Shown here piece after piece: positions 22,819-35,399 of a stretch of 64,000 nt of DNA; positions within the stretch are counted from its first letter, which is position 1, and every line of letters starts with the position of its first letter. The stretch is from Lasiodiplodia sp. COLG20. Taxonomy: Eukaryota; Ascomycota; Dothideomycetes; Botryosphaeriales; Botryosphaeriaceae. A program made the position numbers and the translations under genes. Where the stretch lies: positions 4,402,001 to 4,466,000 of the forward strand of contig VNWV01000001.1 in the NCBI GenBank assembly GCA_009801085.1, given 5' to 3'. The notes below the pieces were generated by a model. The model saw nothing but the letters and a program-made list of their open reading frames with translations. It was not told where the DNA came from and ran no database searches.

Positions 22819-24635
22819 TTAGTACTTGATCTTAACCCTCACCCCCTCGCTATCCGCCGCCGCGTACGGCGCGAAAAAGTCATGCTCGGCGCGGACGTCG
22901 CGCTCCGTCGTCTCGAACAGCTCGAGATCGAAGCGACGGAAGAGGTTTCCGGTGGCGAGCCCGAGCTCCTGCTTGGCCAGCTCGAGACCGATGCAGTTGC
23001 GGCTGCCGCGGCTGAAGGGCACCCAGTAGCGGTCCATGAGCCTGCGCTGCTCGGGCGTGACGGTGCATGTCGGGTCCGTCGCGGGCAGCCACCGCTCCGG
23101 CTCGAACTTTTCCGGATCCGGGAAGATGTCCGGGTTGTTGTGCAGGTCGCGCTGCGACATGGACATGACGGTGCCGGGCGGGAACGTGTACGTCTTCGGG
23201 TGCGGGCCGGGCGTCGTGTAGGTCATTGGGCTGGTGGCGTTGACGCGCGGCAGGCGGCCCGAGACGGGCGAGGCGACGCGAAGAGACTCTTGGATGACTG
23301 CGGTCAGGTATGGTAGCCTGTTGAGTGTTTGGAAGTCGACCAGCTCATCCGTCGGTGCGGCGGAGCAGGACAAGACCTCGTTTCTGAGGCGCTCGTGGAT
23401 TTTGGGGTTGGACAGAACATAGAAAACAAGATTGCCAAGCGTATTGCTGGTCGTTTCGGTTCCGGCTCCCAGGACCTGTGTTCGTCAGCTTGCCGCCTCT
23501 ACACGGAGCGATCCAGGTTTGAACTCTACCATTTCAGCTTCGTAGGCCATGCGGAGGGGAGTCTTGTCTTCGGGTGGCAAGAGATCGGATGATGCAATCT
23601 GAGTCCATCAGTTTCCCATGATAAGTAAGAGAAAGGGGAGGGATATGTGACTTACTGCATCCATCACCGTCATTTCTCTCGAACTGGGGTTGCCTCCTTC
23701 CGCGGCAATTTGCTTCGCCGTGTTACGCAAGACCTGAATGAGGCAGTCAGATTCACACATCTACCTTTCAACAGATTCTTCTTACTTCTCTCTTTTCCAC
23801 GAGCTTGGTGACTTCTGGGTCTAGGTATCTCCAGACAGAGAGAGGGACAAGGTCCATAACCTGCATGATAGGGAGAAATTTCTGTATATCCATGGTTTGC
23901 GCCGCAGTACGGATAGTCCGGTGCATGGGTGGATCAAAGTCGGGGGCATCGAGATTGTGTCGCGGAGTCGGCTCGCAAAACATAGAAATGACATCCATAG
24001 TCAAGCTTCGGAAAGCATTGAAGCAATCGCACGGCTTTCCAGCTCTTCCAAATTCATCAAATCTATCCAGCATCTTCTTGAGGTGTACATGCACGCGTGG
24101 TTCGAGCTTGGCGACGTTGGCAGCGCTAAGAAATTTTGATATGGCGCCGCGTCGCCTCCGATGCACCTCGTGCTTTACGGTCGTGACTATGGCACGTCAG
24201 CTCAAACAGGCGCCCATGGCATATAGGTAAGTGGCATACCTCCAGCGATGTTGGTTCCAGCATCGAAGCAGTAAAAACGAGCGTATTTGTCCAACTTGTT
24301 CGTGCTGTTGTAGAGAACATCCCAATACGTCGGATCGGAGATGTGGACTTCGTTGGGGCCGAGGCGGACGATTGGACCTTTCGCGACGATTAGACTGAGT
24401 TATTTTCTTGGGAAGATATACCATTACCGTATTTCTTATGCATCTCTTCCCATCTGAGGAACAATTTTCCACCGCAGATGGCATTCCAGTAGAATTCATA
24501 CAATGTCGTCGCGGCTGCGATCTTAGGGCCAGGAACAGAGGAGAGGGGATGGAAGTAAAGACGTTGTACAACGCGGCATATCTGGAAGAGAAGCAATGCG
24601 CCGAAGGCAGTGGCCAGCAGTGAAGTTGAAGCCAT
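22819..24635 (-). CDS. Cytochrome P450 monooxygenase
   Basis: Six exons (24635-24428, 24377-24240, 24186-23786, 23733-23656, 23598-23530, 23475-22819) sum to 1,551 nt and 516 residues; every join keeps phase. The N-terminal membrane anchor precedes the proline hinge (SSVPGPK). I-helix [10 protein letters not shown] is near 301, ExxR is ESLR near 361-364, the PERF-type motif is FEPERW, and the haem loop is [10 protein letters not shown] with the thiolate Cys at about 459. This is a complete microsomal class II P450. The best general relatives are fungal P450s of the benzoate/pisatin-demethylase or trichodiene-oxygenase kind, but substrate cannot be read from sequence. It ends tail to tail with the SDR at 21639. 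Confidence 0.93.
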
Positions 24636-25613
24636 GCTGGAGGAGCCGAGGCACAGAATTGAGGAGGTAGATGGGTGATGTATTGAGCTACCCGAAGAGA
24701 AAGGGCTAAATACCCACTTGAGCGATGGCACCTGCCAACAATGCTGCGAACACACTTGCGAGAGGGCGAGGTCTAATCTACAACGAATGGCAAAATGCAG
24801 GGTGGGAAATTTCGCTGCATTTATGGCATTTCTATCAGACCAGAAGTCCAGATGTGGTATGGGTTCTGCATTAGTTCAATTAGCATTTTCTGAGGAGCGA
24901 TTGGCTGGCGGGCGGGAGAGTTGCTGATGTAGGCTGCTAGCAGTTCCGCAATTGTGGTAAACCTCCGGGTCAGACGGGTTCGACACCGTAAGTGGAACTG
25001 TAAATGAACGCTCATGAGCAGGGTAGTGATGTGTTGAATCTAATTCGTTGGGTTCTCCCTTCCCCACCTGGCGAGACCGTTAGTCCGCAGCCGAGGGTGG
25101 GTCTTTATCCTGGCCCCCACGAGCTACCAGTCATGTTTCGGCTCAAAAGGCTGCAGATAAAGAGTCAAGGGCAGAATATTGCCGTGAGGAGACTGTTCCG
25201 ACGCGTGGCAAAGGATATTGCTCCTTTGGTGTTGCAGTCTTGTCAGCACCACTCATCCACTACCCGGTCGATTTTGAGAAATCCTAGCCATTACTGCAGC
25301 CAGCTCCGAAACTTTAGCAGTCGCTGTTTTTTCGTTTTCTGGATCCCGTTGACCATGGATGCAATCCAAGATGGGAGGGCGGATCACGTGGAGTCGCGTT
25401 CTCGTGGAACTATGGATCGGCCTTCTGGTCCACGCGCAAAGGCACGCCCTGCGGTTGATCAGTAGTGGGGAAGGGCCGGAGGATTGAAGAAAACGAGCAA
25501 TCGGCGCGCCATTGGGAGCTAAAGATTCATCAACCTCATCAATTGACAAAAAAAAAAAAAAAAGCCCACCTCCACAACTTCCTCAGAATACCCTCCCCAG
25601 AAGAGCTGCGGCC
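24636..25613. other. Intergenic region, no gene seen
   Basis: Divergent promoter region of the P450 and the hydroxyacid dehydrogenase. It holds a 14-base A run just before the latter gene and nothing else I can name. A GGTTCGACACC at about 24976 is not part of a foldable tRNA. Confidence 0.4.
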
Positions 25614-26677
25614 ATGGTGCACCACCGAATCGTCGCGCTGGAAGCGATCCACTCGGCGCCGCCGACCTTCAGCTTTCCGGAGCCGCACACATTCGAGATC
25701 ACAATTCACCAGCGCACCGAGCCGCACCAGCTGCACGAGCGCATCCGCGATGCCACCATCATCATCAACGTGGTGCACCCGATCAAGGGCGAGGCGCTGT
25801 CGCCGGCGGTGACACCGCATCTCAAGCTTATCGCCGTCAATGCCGCCGGCACCGATAGCATCGACCTGGAGGCCTGCCGCGCACGCGGCATCCGCGTCGT
25901 CAACTGCGCCAACGCAAACGTCCAGTGCGTCGCCGAGCATGCCCTCGGGCTGTACTTCGCCGCCCGTCGCAGCACCGTCGTCATGCACGAGCGCACCGTC
26001 GGCACCATCGGCGACGGCACCGAGTGGGTCGAGAAGAACACGTTGAACCCGTACATGCGCGTTAAAGGCCGCGCGCCGCTGAATTGCGACGAGGAAGTCG
26101 TAGCAATCATTGGAAACGGGGCAATTGGTACGGAGAACAAGGTCCTGAAGGGAGAGGAGAATGCTGACGAGTTGCTGTAGGCAAGCGGTTTGCAAACCTC
26201 GCGCGGCTGATGAGCATGCGCGTGCTAGTGGCGGCACGCAAGGGCGATAGCAACCCGCAGCCCGATCGTGTCTCTTTCGAGGAGGCTCTTGAGAAGGCGA
26301 CGGTGGTCATTCTGACGTGCCCACGCAGCCCGGAGACGATGAACCTCATCTCGACCCCCGAGTTCGACAGAATGCGACCAGAGGCGGTGCTGATCAATGT
26401 GTCTCGCGGAGGCATTGTCAATGAGCCCGCGCTAGTGCAGGCGCTGCGCGACGGGAAGATTGCTGGGGCGGCGACGGATGTGTTCGAGAAGGAGCCGGCG
26501 TTGGGTGGCGAGAAGGCGGAAAGCGTGCTACTGGGACCGGAGACGCGGGGGCTAAACTTGACCATCAGCCCCCACGTCGCGTGGTTTGGCGAGAAGACGA
26601 TGGAGAACTACCAGCGCATCTTGAAAGAGAACGTTGAGGGCTGGGTGGTGGGCAAGGAGCAGAACGTTGTTGCCTGA
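25614..26677 (+). CDS. D-isomer-specific 2-hydroxyacid dehydrogenase
   Basis: Exons 25614-26127 and 26181-26677 give 336 residues (join GNGAIG-KRFANLAR, across the nucleotide-binding glycine motif). Family marks: NAAGTDSIDLEACRARGIRVVN, EHALGLYFAARR, VAIIGNGAIG, catalytic Arg in LINVSRGGIVNEPALV, the Asp/Glu block ATDVFEKEPAL and the catalytic His in SPHVAW. Such enzymes reduce 2-keto acids (glyoxylate, hydroxypyruvate, pyruvate and others) with NAD(P)H. The glycine motif is GNGAIG rather than the more common GxGxxG with two further glycines, which may shift cofactor preference. Substrate unknown. A second ATG-less leader lies upstream, so the ATG at 25614 is a confident start. Confidence 0.9.
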
Positions 26678-26885
26678 GTAAGACTTAGAATGGCGCAAGT
26701 TAAGATTCCTGCATGTTCTGGCTTTGGAAGGCGCGCTCCACTGAACGCGCCCACACGTGCTAGCGCGCGCTGTGACCCGGGTTGCTGCCTGTCGTTGCCT
26801 GGCACTAGACCTTTTCAACACAACTCCCTAATTTAATCGTGGACTATATATTCTCGTCGACCACCGGCTGCATTCCCCAGAATTA

Positions 26886-28874
26886 ATGCACAGAAGGGTT
26901 TCATCTATTGCAAGGCGCCGCATCCACTCCACAGCCATGAAGCGTACCAGAGAGCACTCCTCAAATGACTCGGCAGCTCCGTCGCCTTCCCGCCCTCGGA
27001 CAAGTCAACCACTTCAGCGTCCTGCCTTTGGCTTGCCTCTGAACTGGAGGCCTGAGCGGTCCTATGGCCCGGATCAGAAATTTTACTTTCCAAACGCCGT
27101 TGCAGAATGGAGCGCCATCGAGGCCACCCTCCGCGAGACTTCAATGCTTGCTGTCATGAACCTCCTGACAGACAAGGATGAATGGAGACGGAAAGTGTAT
27201 GATGAATCCATCGTGGAACATTGGAGAAAGGAAGCAGTGACGACAGAGGGCCAGGGTTTCTCCGATGAGATGTTCGACTTTGTAAGTATCCGAAACCACC
27301 AAACAGGCCCGATGGCTTACTAATCTCCATAGTGTATCGCGGAGCTGCGAGACAAAGCTAAGGAGCACGAAAGCACTGACATGGTAGTTGTTCTGGATCA
27401 AGAAGCTGCCGCAGTCAAGTCAGACTCGATAGTTCCGTCTGAACTCAAAGAAGAACTCCAGGGTGTCGCAAAAATACTTGAGGATGTCCCGGAAAAAGAC
27501 AAAGATTGGCATCCCAACTCTGACAATCAGGTTCTTGACCTTGTCCACCCTTCTCTGTTTCCCCTTATGTACGGCCGCTCAAGAATCATTACTGAAGAGA
27601 GAGACGACTGCACACTGGATGACTGTTTTACTAATCACAGCAACGAAATCATCCCGACTCCATCTGCCGATGAGGCCTATGAGAATATAGGCTCCTCTAA
27701 CGTGGGCGGATCTCCTCCGCTCTGGTCCAAAAAATACCAGTGGCTTCCCTCTGAAGTCCGCTTCGATGGCGACTCCGACGTCAAGATCACCAGCTACATC
27801 AACAATCTCCAACCCGTGCTCCACAGAAGTATTTATCCAGTCCTCGAGAAGCTCATCGCTAAAACCATTCCTGCGTGGTCACTGGCCCTCGGTATCGTGA
27901 AGGCAAGAAGATACAAGTGGCGAGAAGATGATCTCCGAATCCCCTGTCCGCACGGCGCCACCTACGAAGAGGTCTGGCCAGAAAAGCCGAAGAAACCAGC
28001 CAGGCCAGCCTCCGGCGACACGCCCTCCGAGGAAGACCTCGGCTCGCAAGACAGCGACGACGAAGATTACGAGGACAGCGAAGAAGACGACTACGTCGCC
28101 TGGCGCGAGGCACACCGCAAGCTCGTCCCTCCGCAACCGCGGGCCTACCGCCCCACGCCTTCTCCGGACTACGACCTGCGCCGCGAGTTCGCCGCCCAGG
28201 GCCTGCAGGTCATCGTCAAGCTCGCCAACATCCACCTGACACCGTCCAACCCCAGCTACGCCGGCGGCTCCTGGCACGTCGAGGGCTGCCTGAACGAGCG
28301 CATCTGCGCCACGGCGCTGTACTACTACGACGAGCAGAACATCACGACCTCGCGCCTCGCCTTCCGTCAGCGCATCAGCACCGATTCCTTGTATTACAAC
28401 AAAACCGCCGGACAGGACGACTACGGCGGTATCGAGTACCTGTACGGCATCGAGAGCTATGGGCCCGCCATTCAGAGTGTCGGGAAAGTCGAGACGAGAG
28501 AAGGCCGCTTGCTCGCGTTTCCGAATGTGTGGCAGCATTGCGTCGAGCCGTTTGAGTTGAGCGATAAGACGAAGCCGGGACATAGGAAGATTGTGGCGTT
28601 GTTCTTGGCCGATCCGTATCAGAGGGTTATTTCGACGGCCAATGTGCCGCCTCAGCAGAAGGAGTGGTGGGGGAGGGAGGTGCGCGGGAGCGGGGTTTTG
28701 GGAAAGCTGCCTGAGGAGCTGGTGCAGCAGGTTCTGGATGAGGTCGATGACTGGCCGATAGGGTTGGAGGAGGCTAAGGAGGTGAGGCTTGATTTGATGA
28801 AAGAGAGGAGGGTGTATCAAGAGGGCGTTCAGGCGAGCTTGGACGAGGCGACCTTTAACTTCTGTGAGCACTGA
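26886..28874 (+). CDS. DUF4246 protein, probable 2-oxoglutarate/Fe(II) oxygenase fold
   Basis: Exons 26886-27281 and 27333-28874 give 645 residues (join MFDF-CIAELRDK). The block LQVIVKLANIHLTPSNPSYAGGSWHVEG is the heart of DUF4246, a fungal family without assigned function. Around it I see the pattern of a double-stranded beta-helix dioxygenase: HxE in SWHVEG, then EGRLLAFPNVWQHCVEPFEL with a distal His, and PGHRKIVALFLADP with an Arg in the position that binds 2-oxoglutarate. An acidic, Pro-rich insertion (about residues 340-390) separates the N-terminal part. The first 20 residues are Arg-rich and could be a mitochondrial presequence; ATG at 26938 is an alternative start. The enzyme assignment is my inference; the family call is firm. 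Confidence 0.85.
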
Positions 28875-30276
28875 GGGATGGCATGATGGAGAATGGCTGG
28901 TGTTGCGTGTTACCGTATTTTACGCGTCAGACGATGATAGAGACATCAGCAAACAGCAACTCGAGTTTCAGATAGAACCTTTAGCAGTTCCAGCAGCCCT
29001 AGCAGTTCTAGCAATTCTAGCGCCTCCACCACCACCACCAGCGCCACTAAGGCTAACAATCGTGTGTAAATTGCTACTACACACGTTGATGCCAAAGGAA
29101 ATGATCGCTCGCAATTCTCCACAAAGAAATTCTCGACGTGCGTGGGTACCATCCAGACGTCGATGTGTATTTAATCATTCGTTAGTTAGTAGCTTCAACT
29201 ACCCGCGTAAGTGAAATTAAAATGCTGATAAGAACACAGTTACGAAGAAATCGGTTACTAGGAAGTTAGTTACTAAGAAATTAATTGCGATGGGTTGAAT
29301 GTTTCGGTATCTATTGTACTATGTATCTTTTAGCATAAAGATTCGTAGATACAAATATACTAGCTGGTTCCTGTATTGCCTTCATTGTCCCTATATTTTA
29401 ATGAACGAAAAATGTCGTGGCCGGACACGTTAACTGTTTTATTCATCGCGGAATGTTCGTAAGTCTTCAACCCTTTCCGGACTAGCTTTACTGTAGAAAC
29501 CTGCTTGATTTATGTCGTTTTTCCATGATTCCAATATGTGGTTCAATCCGTAGTGTTGCAAAGGCAATCCCGAAATAGTCTTAAAGGTTCGACATTTTCA
29601 CACAACAACACGCCTGCGCGGATCGCTAACCTGCCGAGGAAGTCTGAGAGGGACGTGCACACGGCTGCAACTCCAGCTTTCGGGCCGCGACTAGAGCGCT
29701 CGTTCGGACCCGGTAGCAACGTCATCACTGAACCCAACCGAAAGAGCTTGGAATAGGAGAAGCAGCCGTTTCGACCGGATGCTGGACGTGCCGAGATTGC
29801 TCCCTTTTGACGGAGCCACCGCCACGCGGGAGCTTAGTCTACCCCGCTATCCTACACAAACCTCCTACCCATCGAGCATTTCGTCCACGCTCTCAGACGT
29901 CTTGCACCGAATCCCGAAACATGCCGAACGGCCGGACCTGTCTGCCATCCGTCCACGATGACGACGGGAAATGCCATGACGGACCGACCCAGCGAGTCTA
30001 CGAGCGGGCCGCGGAACGCTCTGTCTCAGCCCGCCCTTGGTGTTACACTACCAATCTAGGCTTGCTCGCTTCGCATCCAGCCAGTCGCATCGCAAGGAAT
30101 ACGGCGGTCCCTTAGAATCATGGCTAGAGACGCGGCCGTGCTAGTCAGTTCCCGTGTGGTACTTAAATCGACGCTACGGCTGAGCTCATGCTGTCTGTGA
30201 AACCTGCTCTTCTTCCTCGTGCTCCAGAACAAAACCCCTTGCTTCTTATTTTTTTTTCGTTACACCACATCTCAAC
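28875..30276. other. Intergenic region, 1.4 kb
   Basis: No gene seen. At 28985-29050 there is low-complexity sequence built from AGCAGTTCTAGCA-like units and a short CCA run; at 29230-29290 a short AT-rich stretch repeats GTTACTAAGAAA-like words. The rest is unremarkable flank of the SDR at 30277. Confidence 0.4.
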
Positions 30277-31234
30277 ATGGATTTTTCAAGGAAGATCGTC
30301 CTCATCACCGGCTCTGCTGGAGGTTTAGGAAAGGCCATTGCAGAGGCATACCTGAATGCCGGAGCGAAAGTGTCGATTTGCGACATCAATGAGGAGCGCC
30401 TGAACGTAACGGCAGGCGAGTTTAAAAGGGCGCATGGCAACGACAAATTTCTTGCTACCGTCTCCGATATCACCGATGAAGCTTCCGTCAACGAGGTTTT
30501 CGCCAAGACGATAGAAAAGTTCGGTCGCCTCGACATCATGATCAACAACGCAGGCGTGGCAGATAAGTTCGTTTCCGGCCTTGCTTCTGAGATCATCGAA
30601 AATGGCTAACCACAACATAGATTCGATCCAGTTGGCGACGTCGACCGCTCGCTGTGGGATCGCGTCCTTGCCATCAACCTGACTGCACCATTCCTCTTTT
30701 GCAAGCTGGCCGTCAATCAGTTCCTCGCACAGGAGCCTGCTGGCGGCACCATCGTCAATATCGCGTCCGTCGCTTCCCTGAAGACCGGCATAGCCGGTTC
30801 GTATTCCTCCTCCCCGCAAGCCCATCTTTTCTCATCCGGACCTTACTCGGTCTCCGAATCCCTTACCACTGTTCTTTAATTGTTCTATTTGTTCTTAGCC
30901 AATCATTTGCTGAGTGGTGCCAAAAACAACAGGTGCCGCATACACAGCCTCCAAGCATGGGTTGCTCGGACTGACCAAGAACACGGCGGCCATGTACAAC
31001 ACAAAGAACATCCGGACCGTCGCAGTGCTACCGGGAGGTATGCAAACGAACATCAGCGATGCCATGGCGACTGGAATGAACCCCGATGGTTGGGCAGTCG
31101 CCCAGAAGCAGATGATTCAGACCCTGAACGACCTCCAGGACGTCGCGCAAACGGTGCTGTTTTATACGAGCCCCAGCGCCAAGGGCAGCAATGGAGCCGT
31201 TGTGACCGTGGATGGTGGATGGTTGACTTTTTAA
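30277..31234 (+). CDS. Short-chain dehydrogenase/reductase
   Basis: Exons 30277-30566, 30621-30796 and 30933-31234 total 768 nt and 255 residues. Both donors are GTTCGT, an uncommon pair, yet the joins ADK-FDPVGDVD and TGIAG-AAYTASK are in phase and restore conserved motifs. Marks: ITGSAGGLGKA, CDIN (the acidic residue favouring NAD), INNAGVAD, catalytic serine in IASVAS, YTASKHG, and the C-terminal VTVDGGW. Length and motifs are those of a classical SDR (3-oxoacyl-reductase/sorbitol-dehydrogenase-like). Substrate unknown; neighbours do not help. Confidence 0.9.
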
Positions 31235-31958
31235 GCGCGGAAGAACCAGAGCTGCGGTGTTTAGGATGACAATCTAATTGAATTCGGACCACACTCTGCA
31301 CGTTGCGTCACCGAAACCTGTGAATAATGATTGTCTTAGTAATGCAGTCACAAGGTGCGTTAATTAAGAACTGGGACCTTTAAGCTTAAAGTCTTCAATG
31401 CAGCAAGGGGGTCTCCTGTTTCCCATTTGCTGCAAATGCCGAGATGTTCTACCGAACCCTGCACGATGATGCTCGTGCCCATTTAAGTGGTACCTGACTC
31501 TAGCAGGAGCTCTAACGTTATTTAAATTGCCCCACACCCCGCGTCGTGATGATCAGCCCACAAGCTGTCTAGCCGTTGGTGATGTCATGTTGGCTATATC
31601 CCTGTGATAGTCTTTCACTCAACGTTTACTTAATCTGGAGTTTCAATGCAAGGAGCACTATCCAGCACCGCGTCTGAGAGCCCAATTCCATTGCTATTTG
31701 AAAGCCATAGTAGTGTAGAATAACGTGAGTCTTTTATGATAGATCCACCCCACATTTTGCAAGGGTCAAAGAGGGGTCGAGCGGAGCTCGTACTTGCCGT
31801 GGAACGTACGGTCGGCAGTGCCTGCTGCATAAGTAAGCAAGACTACTGTAGGCTTTGCGATATTCTCATATATATGTGGGTGTTCGCGTTCCTTGGACAT
31901 CAGCTTGCAAGCTCTTACACCATTAATTGATCCCTTACCAAAATCACTTCCGTCAACC
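31235..31958. other. Intergenic region, no gene seen
   Basis: Spacer between the SDR and the metallo-beta-lactamase fold gene; no RNA gene or repeat recognised. Confidence 0.4.
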
Positions 31959-33112
31959 ATGCCACTCAAGACATACCACCATATTTCGTCCGTCAAGGGG
32001 CTTTCCTCGGTCACAACGCTCATAACTGGTCCCAAATCGTCCATCCTCATCGATCCCCCATTCCTGCTTCCTGACGCTGAATCCGTCGTCGCCTGGGTTA
32101 AGAAGACCGCGCCAAACACGCAAGTAAGTGAAACATTTATCAGACCAATGTCCCCACCCCAAGCACCAAGCAACACTAACATCCCCGACTCTTTCCGCAA
32201 AGCTTTCTGCCATCTTCACAACCCACCACCACCCGGATCACTACTTCAGCGTGAACCCCATCCTCGATTCCTTCCCAAGCGCACGCTTCCTCGCCGCGCC
32301 CTACGTGTGCGCAGGCATCGACCGCGAGTACGAAGACAAGGTCAACTACTGGCCCGCGCAGCTCGGCGCGCACAACTTCTCGTCGCGACCGCCCGCCAAG
32401 CCGGAACCGTATCCGTTCAGCTTCGTATCCGTCGACGGCGAGCCGGTGTTCTTGCTGGGGCCGGTGCAGGGCGATGCCGTGGACCATACGCTGTTTTGGG
32501 TGCCCGACGAGAAGACGCTTGTCGCGGGGGATGCGGTGTATGCGAGGAGTAATCATGTTTGGTATGCTTGCTGCAGTTTCTTTGAGTTTGACTTTTTGTA
32601 TACGTGCCCAAGTCCGTTTTATACGTTTCATTTACACTGAAACGTATCTTGTTTCTTCTGTTAGCTCTACTTTTTTGGAAGAGAGCGGGCATGCCTAAGC
32701 TGACTGAGCACGCTACAGGGCCGAAGAAATCGAAAGTCCAGCTGTACACGCTGCGTGGTTGAGTACACTGGATCTGATTGAGTCTTTGCGGCCAGCCAAG
32801 ATCATCCCGGGCCACATCGAGGAGGGCTGGGAACTCGATGCGGAAAAGGATCTCGCGCACAACCGCGCCTACCTACAGCTCTTCAAGGAAAAGATCCAGG
32901 AGGCACCGAAGAAGCTGTCCGTCGACGAAATATACAACACATTCAAAGACGCCTTCCCAGCGGCGGATAAGAACTTGGACTTCTTCCTTGGGCACCTGTC
33001 CAACCAGTTTGGCGAAGGAGGCGAGATTTGGGAGGAGAACAGGCATCACCGGGTAGCTCAAAAAACAAGTGAAGAGTTAGAGGGATGGAAGGTCCCGCTG
33101 AAGATTACTTAG
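31959..33112 (+). CDS. Metallo-beta-lactamase fold hydrolase
   Basis: Exons 31959-32123, 32203-32561 and 32719-33112 give 305 residues (joins TQ-LSAIFTTHHHPDH and HVW-AEEIESPAVH). The metal site is HxHxDH at residues 63-68, followed by DHTLFWVPDEKTLVAGDAVY (the third His and bridging Asp) and IIPGHIEEGW. A helical tail of about 80 residues follows. MBL-fold enzymes hydrolyse thioesters, lactones or other esters; fungal members of this size are mostly uncharacterised. The second intron is 157 bp, longer than its neighbours. Cytosolic location is likely, as no signal peptide is visible. Confidence 0.88.
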
Positions 33113-33385
33113 GTTGTTGCATGCAGGGACTGTGATGTCCATTCTCGTTGTCTGCAGTTCTTTTTTTAAACAAAAAAAAAAAAACAAAAAAAGAACTGGC
33201 GCAAACAGCGGGACAGCAAACCCTAAAAATCTTGTTTCAGACACGGAAGGAACATACTTGCTGGAGTCAAGATATTTCGATGTATTACAATGCAGCTAGT
33301 CACTTCTCTGAAGAAAGATTGATTCAAATTTGACATTCTGCTGAAACTAATAATGAGACCAAGAGGTTCTTATGGTGTGCCGTAA

Positions 33386-35399
33386 TCATGGAGTTCGAAA
33401 CTGCCAGGTTGTTCTGCCGTTGTCCGTCAGCTGTGCGGTTTTCTCTTTAGATATCCGATTCATCGTATCAATTTCAGTACGTGCCGTATCCTGAAGATCC
33501 ACACCATGAAACAACAAAGCGATACTAGATGCCTTCCACAACGGAGCACCGACTTTTCTGTTCACAAGGATCGTCACGACAAGATGAAGTATAGAAAGGG
33601 CAAGAGTGACCAAGGAAAAAGTCATCCATCTCCATCCTACACGGATATAGGTTTCTTCATGTATCGCCAATCCGGGAACCATATAGCGGGAAGTTGACGT
33701 GCGCACCTGCTCCGTCATGCTTGCAGCGATCCTTTCGAAAGTAGGTGCCAAATCCCGATCCCGAAATATGGCATCTGCCAGCCCGTACAATCCTATTTGC
33801 TGTTCAGGAAAAACAGGAAATCGCTCGTGGCCTTTGAATTGCGTGAGGTTGAACAATGAGTTGATGAATAAGCCTACCCGACTGGCATGTGCAGGGCTGA
33901 CGGCGAATACCCTTGCCTCTTTCGGGAAGTCACGGGCATTGGACTCCGGGACAGTCAGGACGTCACACCGCCCAGCATCGGTCTGCAAGTATGAAAGCTT
34001 GCCGCTCTCTTCAAAATGCTGATCAATCTGTGAGGTTGTAATTGGATCAAAGTTGCGCGTAGATCCGTTGCTAACGCTGGCTCCAGTGAAGACTTGGCCG
34101 CACCAGTACAGTCCACACGCCGTAATCTCAGGAGCCAGAACCTCGGGTGTGATATGTGGCTGACCCAATTGATCTTCACTAAAATAGGTCGCATACGCAA
34201 GGATAGTGGCAATGAATCCTGTCGTCGAAAGTATGTTTTTCCCCAAACCCTTGATCCAGTGTTGGGGCGATTACTTTGATTTGTGTCCACTGGCCAGCGT
34301 ATTCGGCAGGACGGGAATTGTCGGCCGGGAAGTGGATATTTTGAATATGCGTATCGAACGTAATATTTTCATTGATTCGGTATGAACATTCTGTTGATGA
34401 GAACGACCATGCATCATCCTCACTGGGAACCAAGGGCCCGTCGGTGGTGTTGCATATCGGTTTGACGATTGATGTCAGGTTGCAGCACGTGCTGCAAACC
34501 CCAAGGGATACAACTGATTGCGGCCAGAAGCAGACCGGACTGGTGCATATGAATGTTGAGGAGGCCAAACTCGAGAGATAGATTCCATTCAATATGGCAC
34601 CTTGCATTGTGGCGTTTTCGATACTATCGAGAATCTGCGTGGCGGCCAGATTTGCAACACCTCCTGACTGTTCGACAAGCCTGCTGGGATACGCGATGAT
34701 CTGCTGGGCAATTGGGTCCAGTGCCATGGATAAGATCGTCAAAGCCGCTCCAACTGTTGCGATCCAGTCTCTCCACGGTTTTCTGAGAAGAAGCTGCAAG
34801 GCGCCCCAGGGACCTCGGCTTGCTTCGTCATACTCCTGCATCTGGATTAGAGGATGGGAGTCCTGCCTGAAGCGAAGCCATTTGGCCTGGCTGATACATT
34901 CACTGATGGAGAGTACCAGGCAGGATTTTGCGACAGTGACAAAAATCGACACAAGAGAGTTCGGTTGGATAGGGAGAGTCCAGTCACTCAATGCTTTTCC
35001 ATCATTCACCACCAAGATAACGATGATTGCCATGATACATGCGGTTCCTAGAATAACGCACACAATCTCCCAGTACCAGCAATTATTCAAATATGTATCC
35101 AGCCGCTCCATGCTCTTGGTCAGGCGATTTTTAGTGGCTTCATTACCATTCAGAAAGGGATCTAGGCGGGTAGCCTCTGTAGTCCTCCGCTCACTTGGAG
35201 GACAAGAAGTGACAGTGGCGGATCGTGGAGTAGGTGACGATATTATAGTATCCCGCGGGCTTTTCGAAGGTTGGGGGGTTGCTGAGCCGGTTATTGCGCT
35301 ATCCATCTGGTTGAGTTTGCAATCAGATGAACGGACAGATGACGCGCGGTTCGGTAACGTGGCAATAGGGATTTGCTGGTGGTCAGTATGGTTTTCCAT
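33386..35399 (-). CDS. DUF3176 membrane protein, frame interrupted or unusually spliced
   Basis: The 5' frame (35399 to about 34250) and the 3' frame (to 33386) clearly belong to one DUF3176 protein. The N-terminal half has a helix (WEIVCVILGTACIMAIIVILVV), then the family hallmark NSLVSIFVTVAKSCLVLSIS with SQAKWL; the C-terminal half has ACGLYWCGQVFTGASVSNG and a last helix (WMTFSLVTLALSILHLVV). The two frames differ by +1 and meet in a TTTGGGGAAAAAC run at about 34240-34250. Either one base was gained or lost there (mutation or sequencing error) or an intron 34312-34219 with a weak GTCCTG donor is removed, which restores phase and gives 639 residues. No standard intron fits. DUF3176 proteins are polytopic and of unknown function. 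Confidence 0.75.

Noticed and set aside
24960..24990. tRNA B box at about 24976
   Set aside because: GGTTCGACACC lacks the final TCC and no cloverleaf can be drawn around it.
34230..34255. Programmed ribosomal frameshift in the DUF3176 gene
   Set aside because: A +1 shift would be needed and the site does not match a known +1 shift signal; mutation, sequencing error or odd splicing is simpler.
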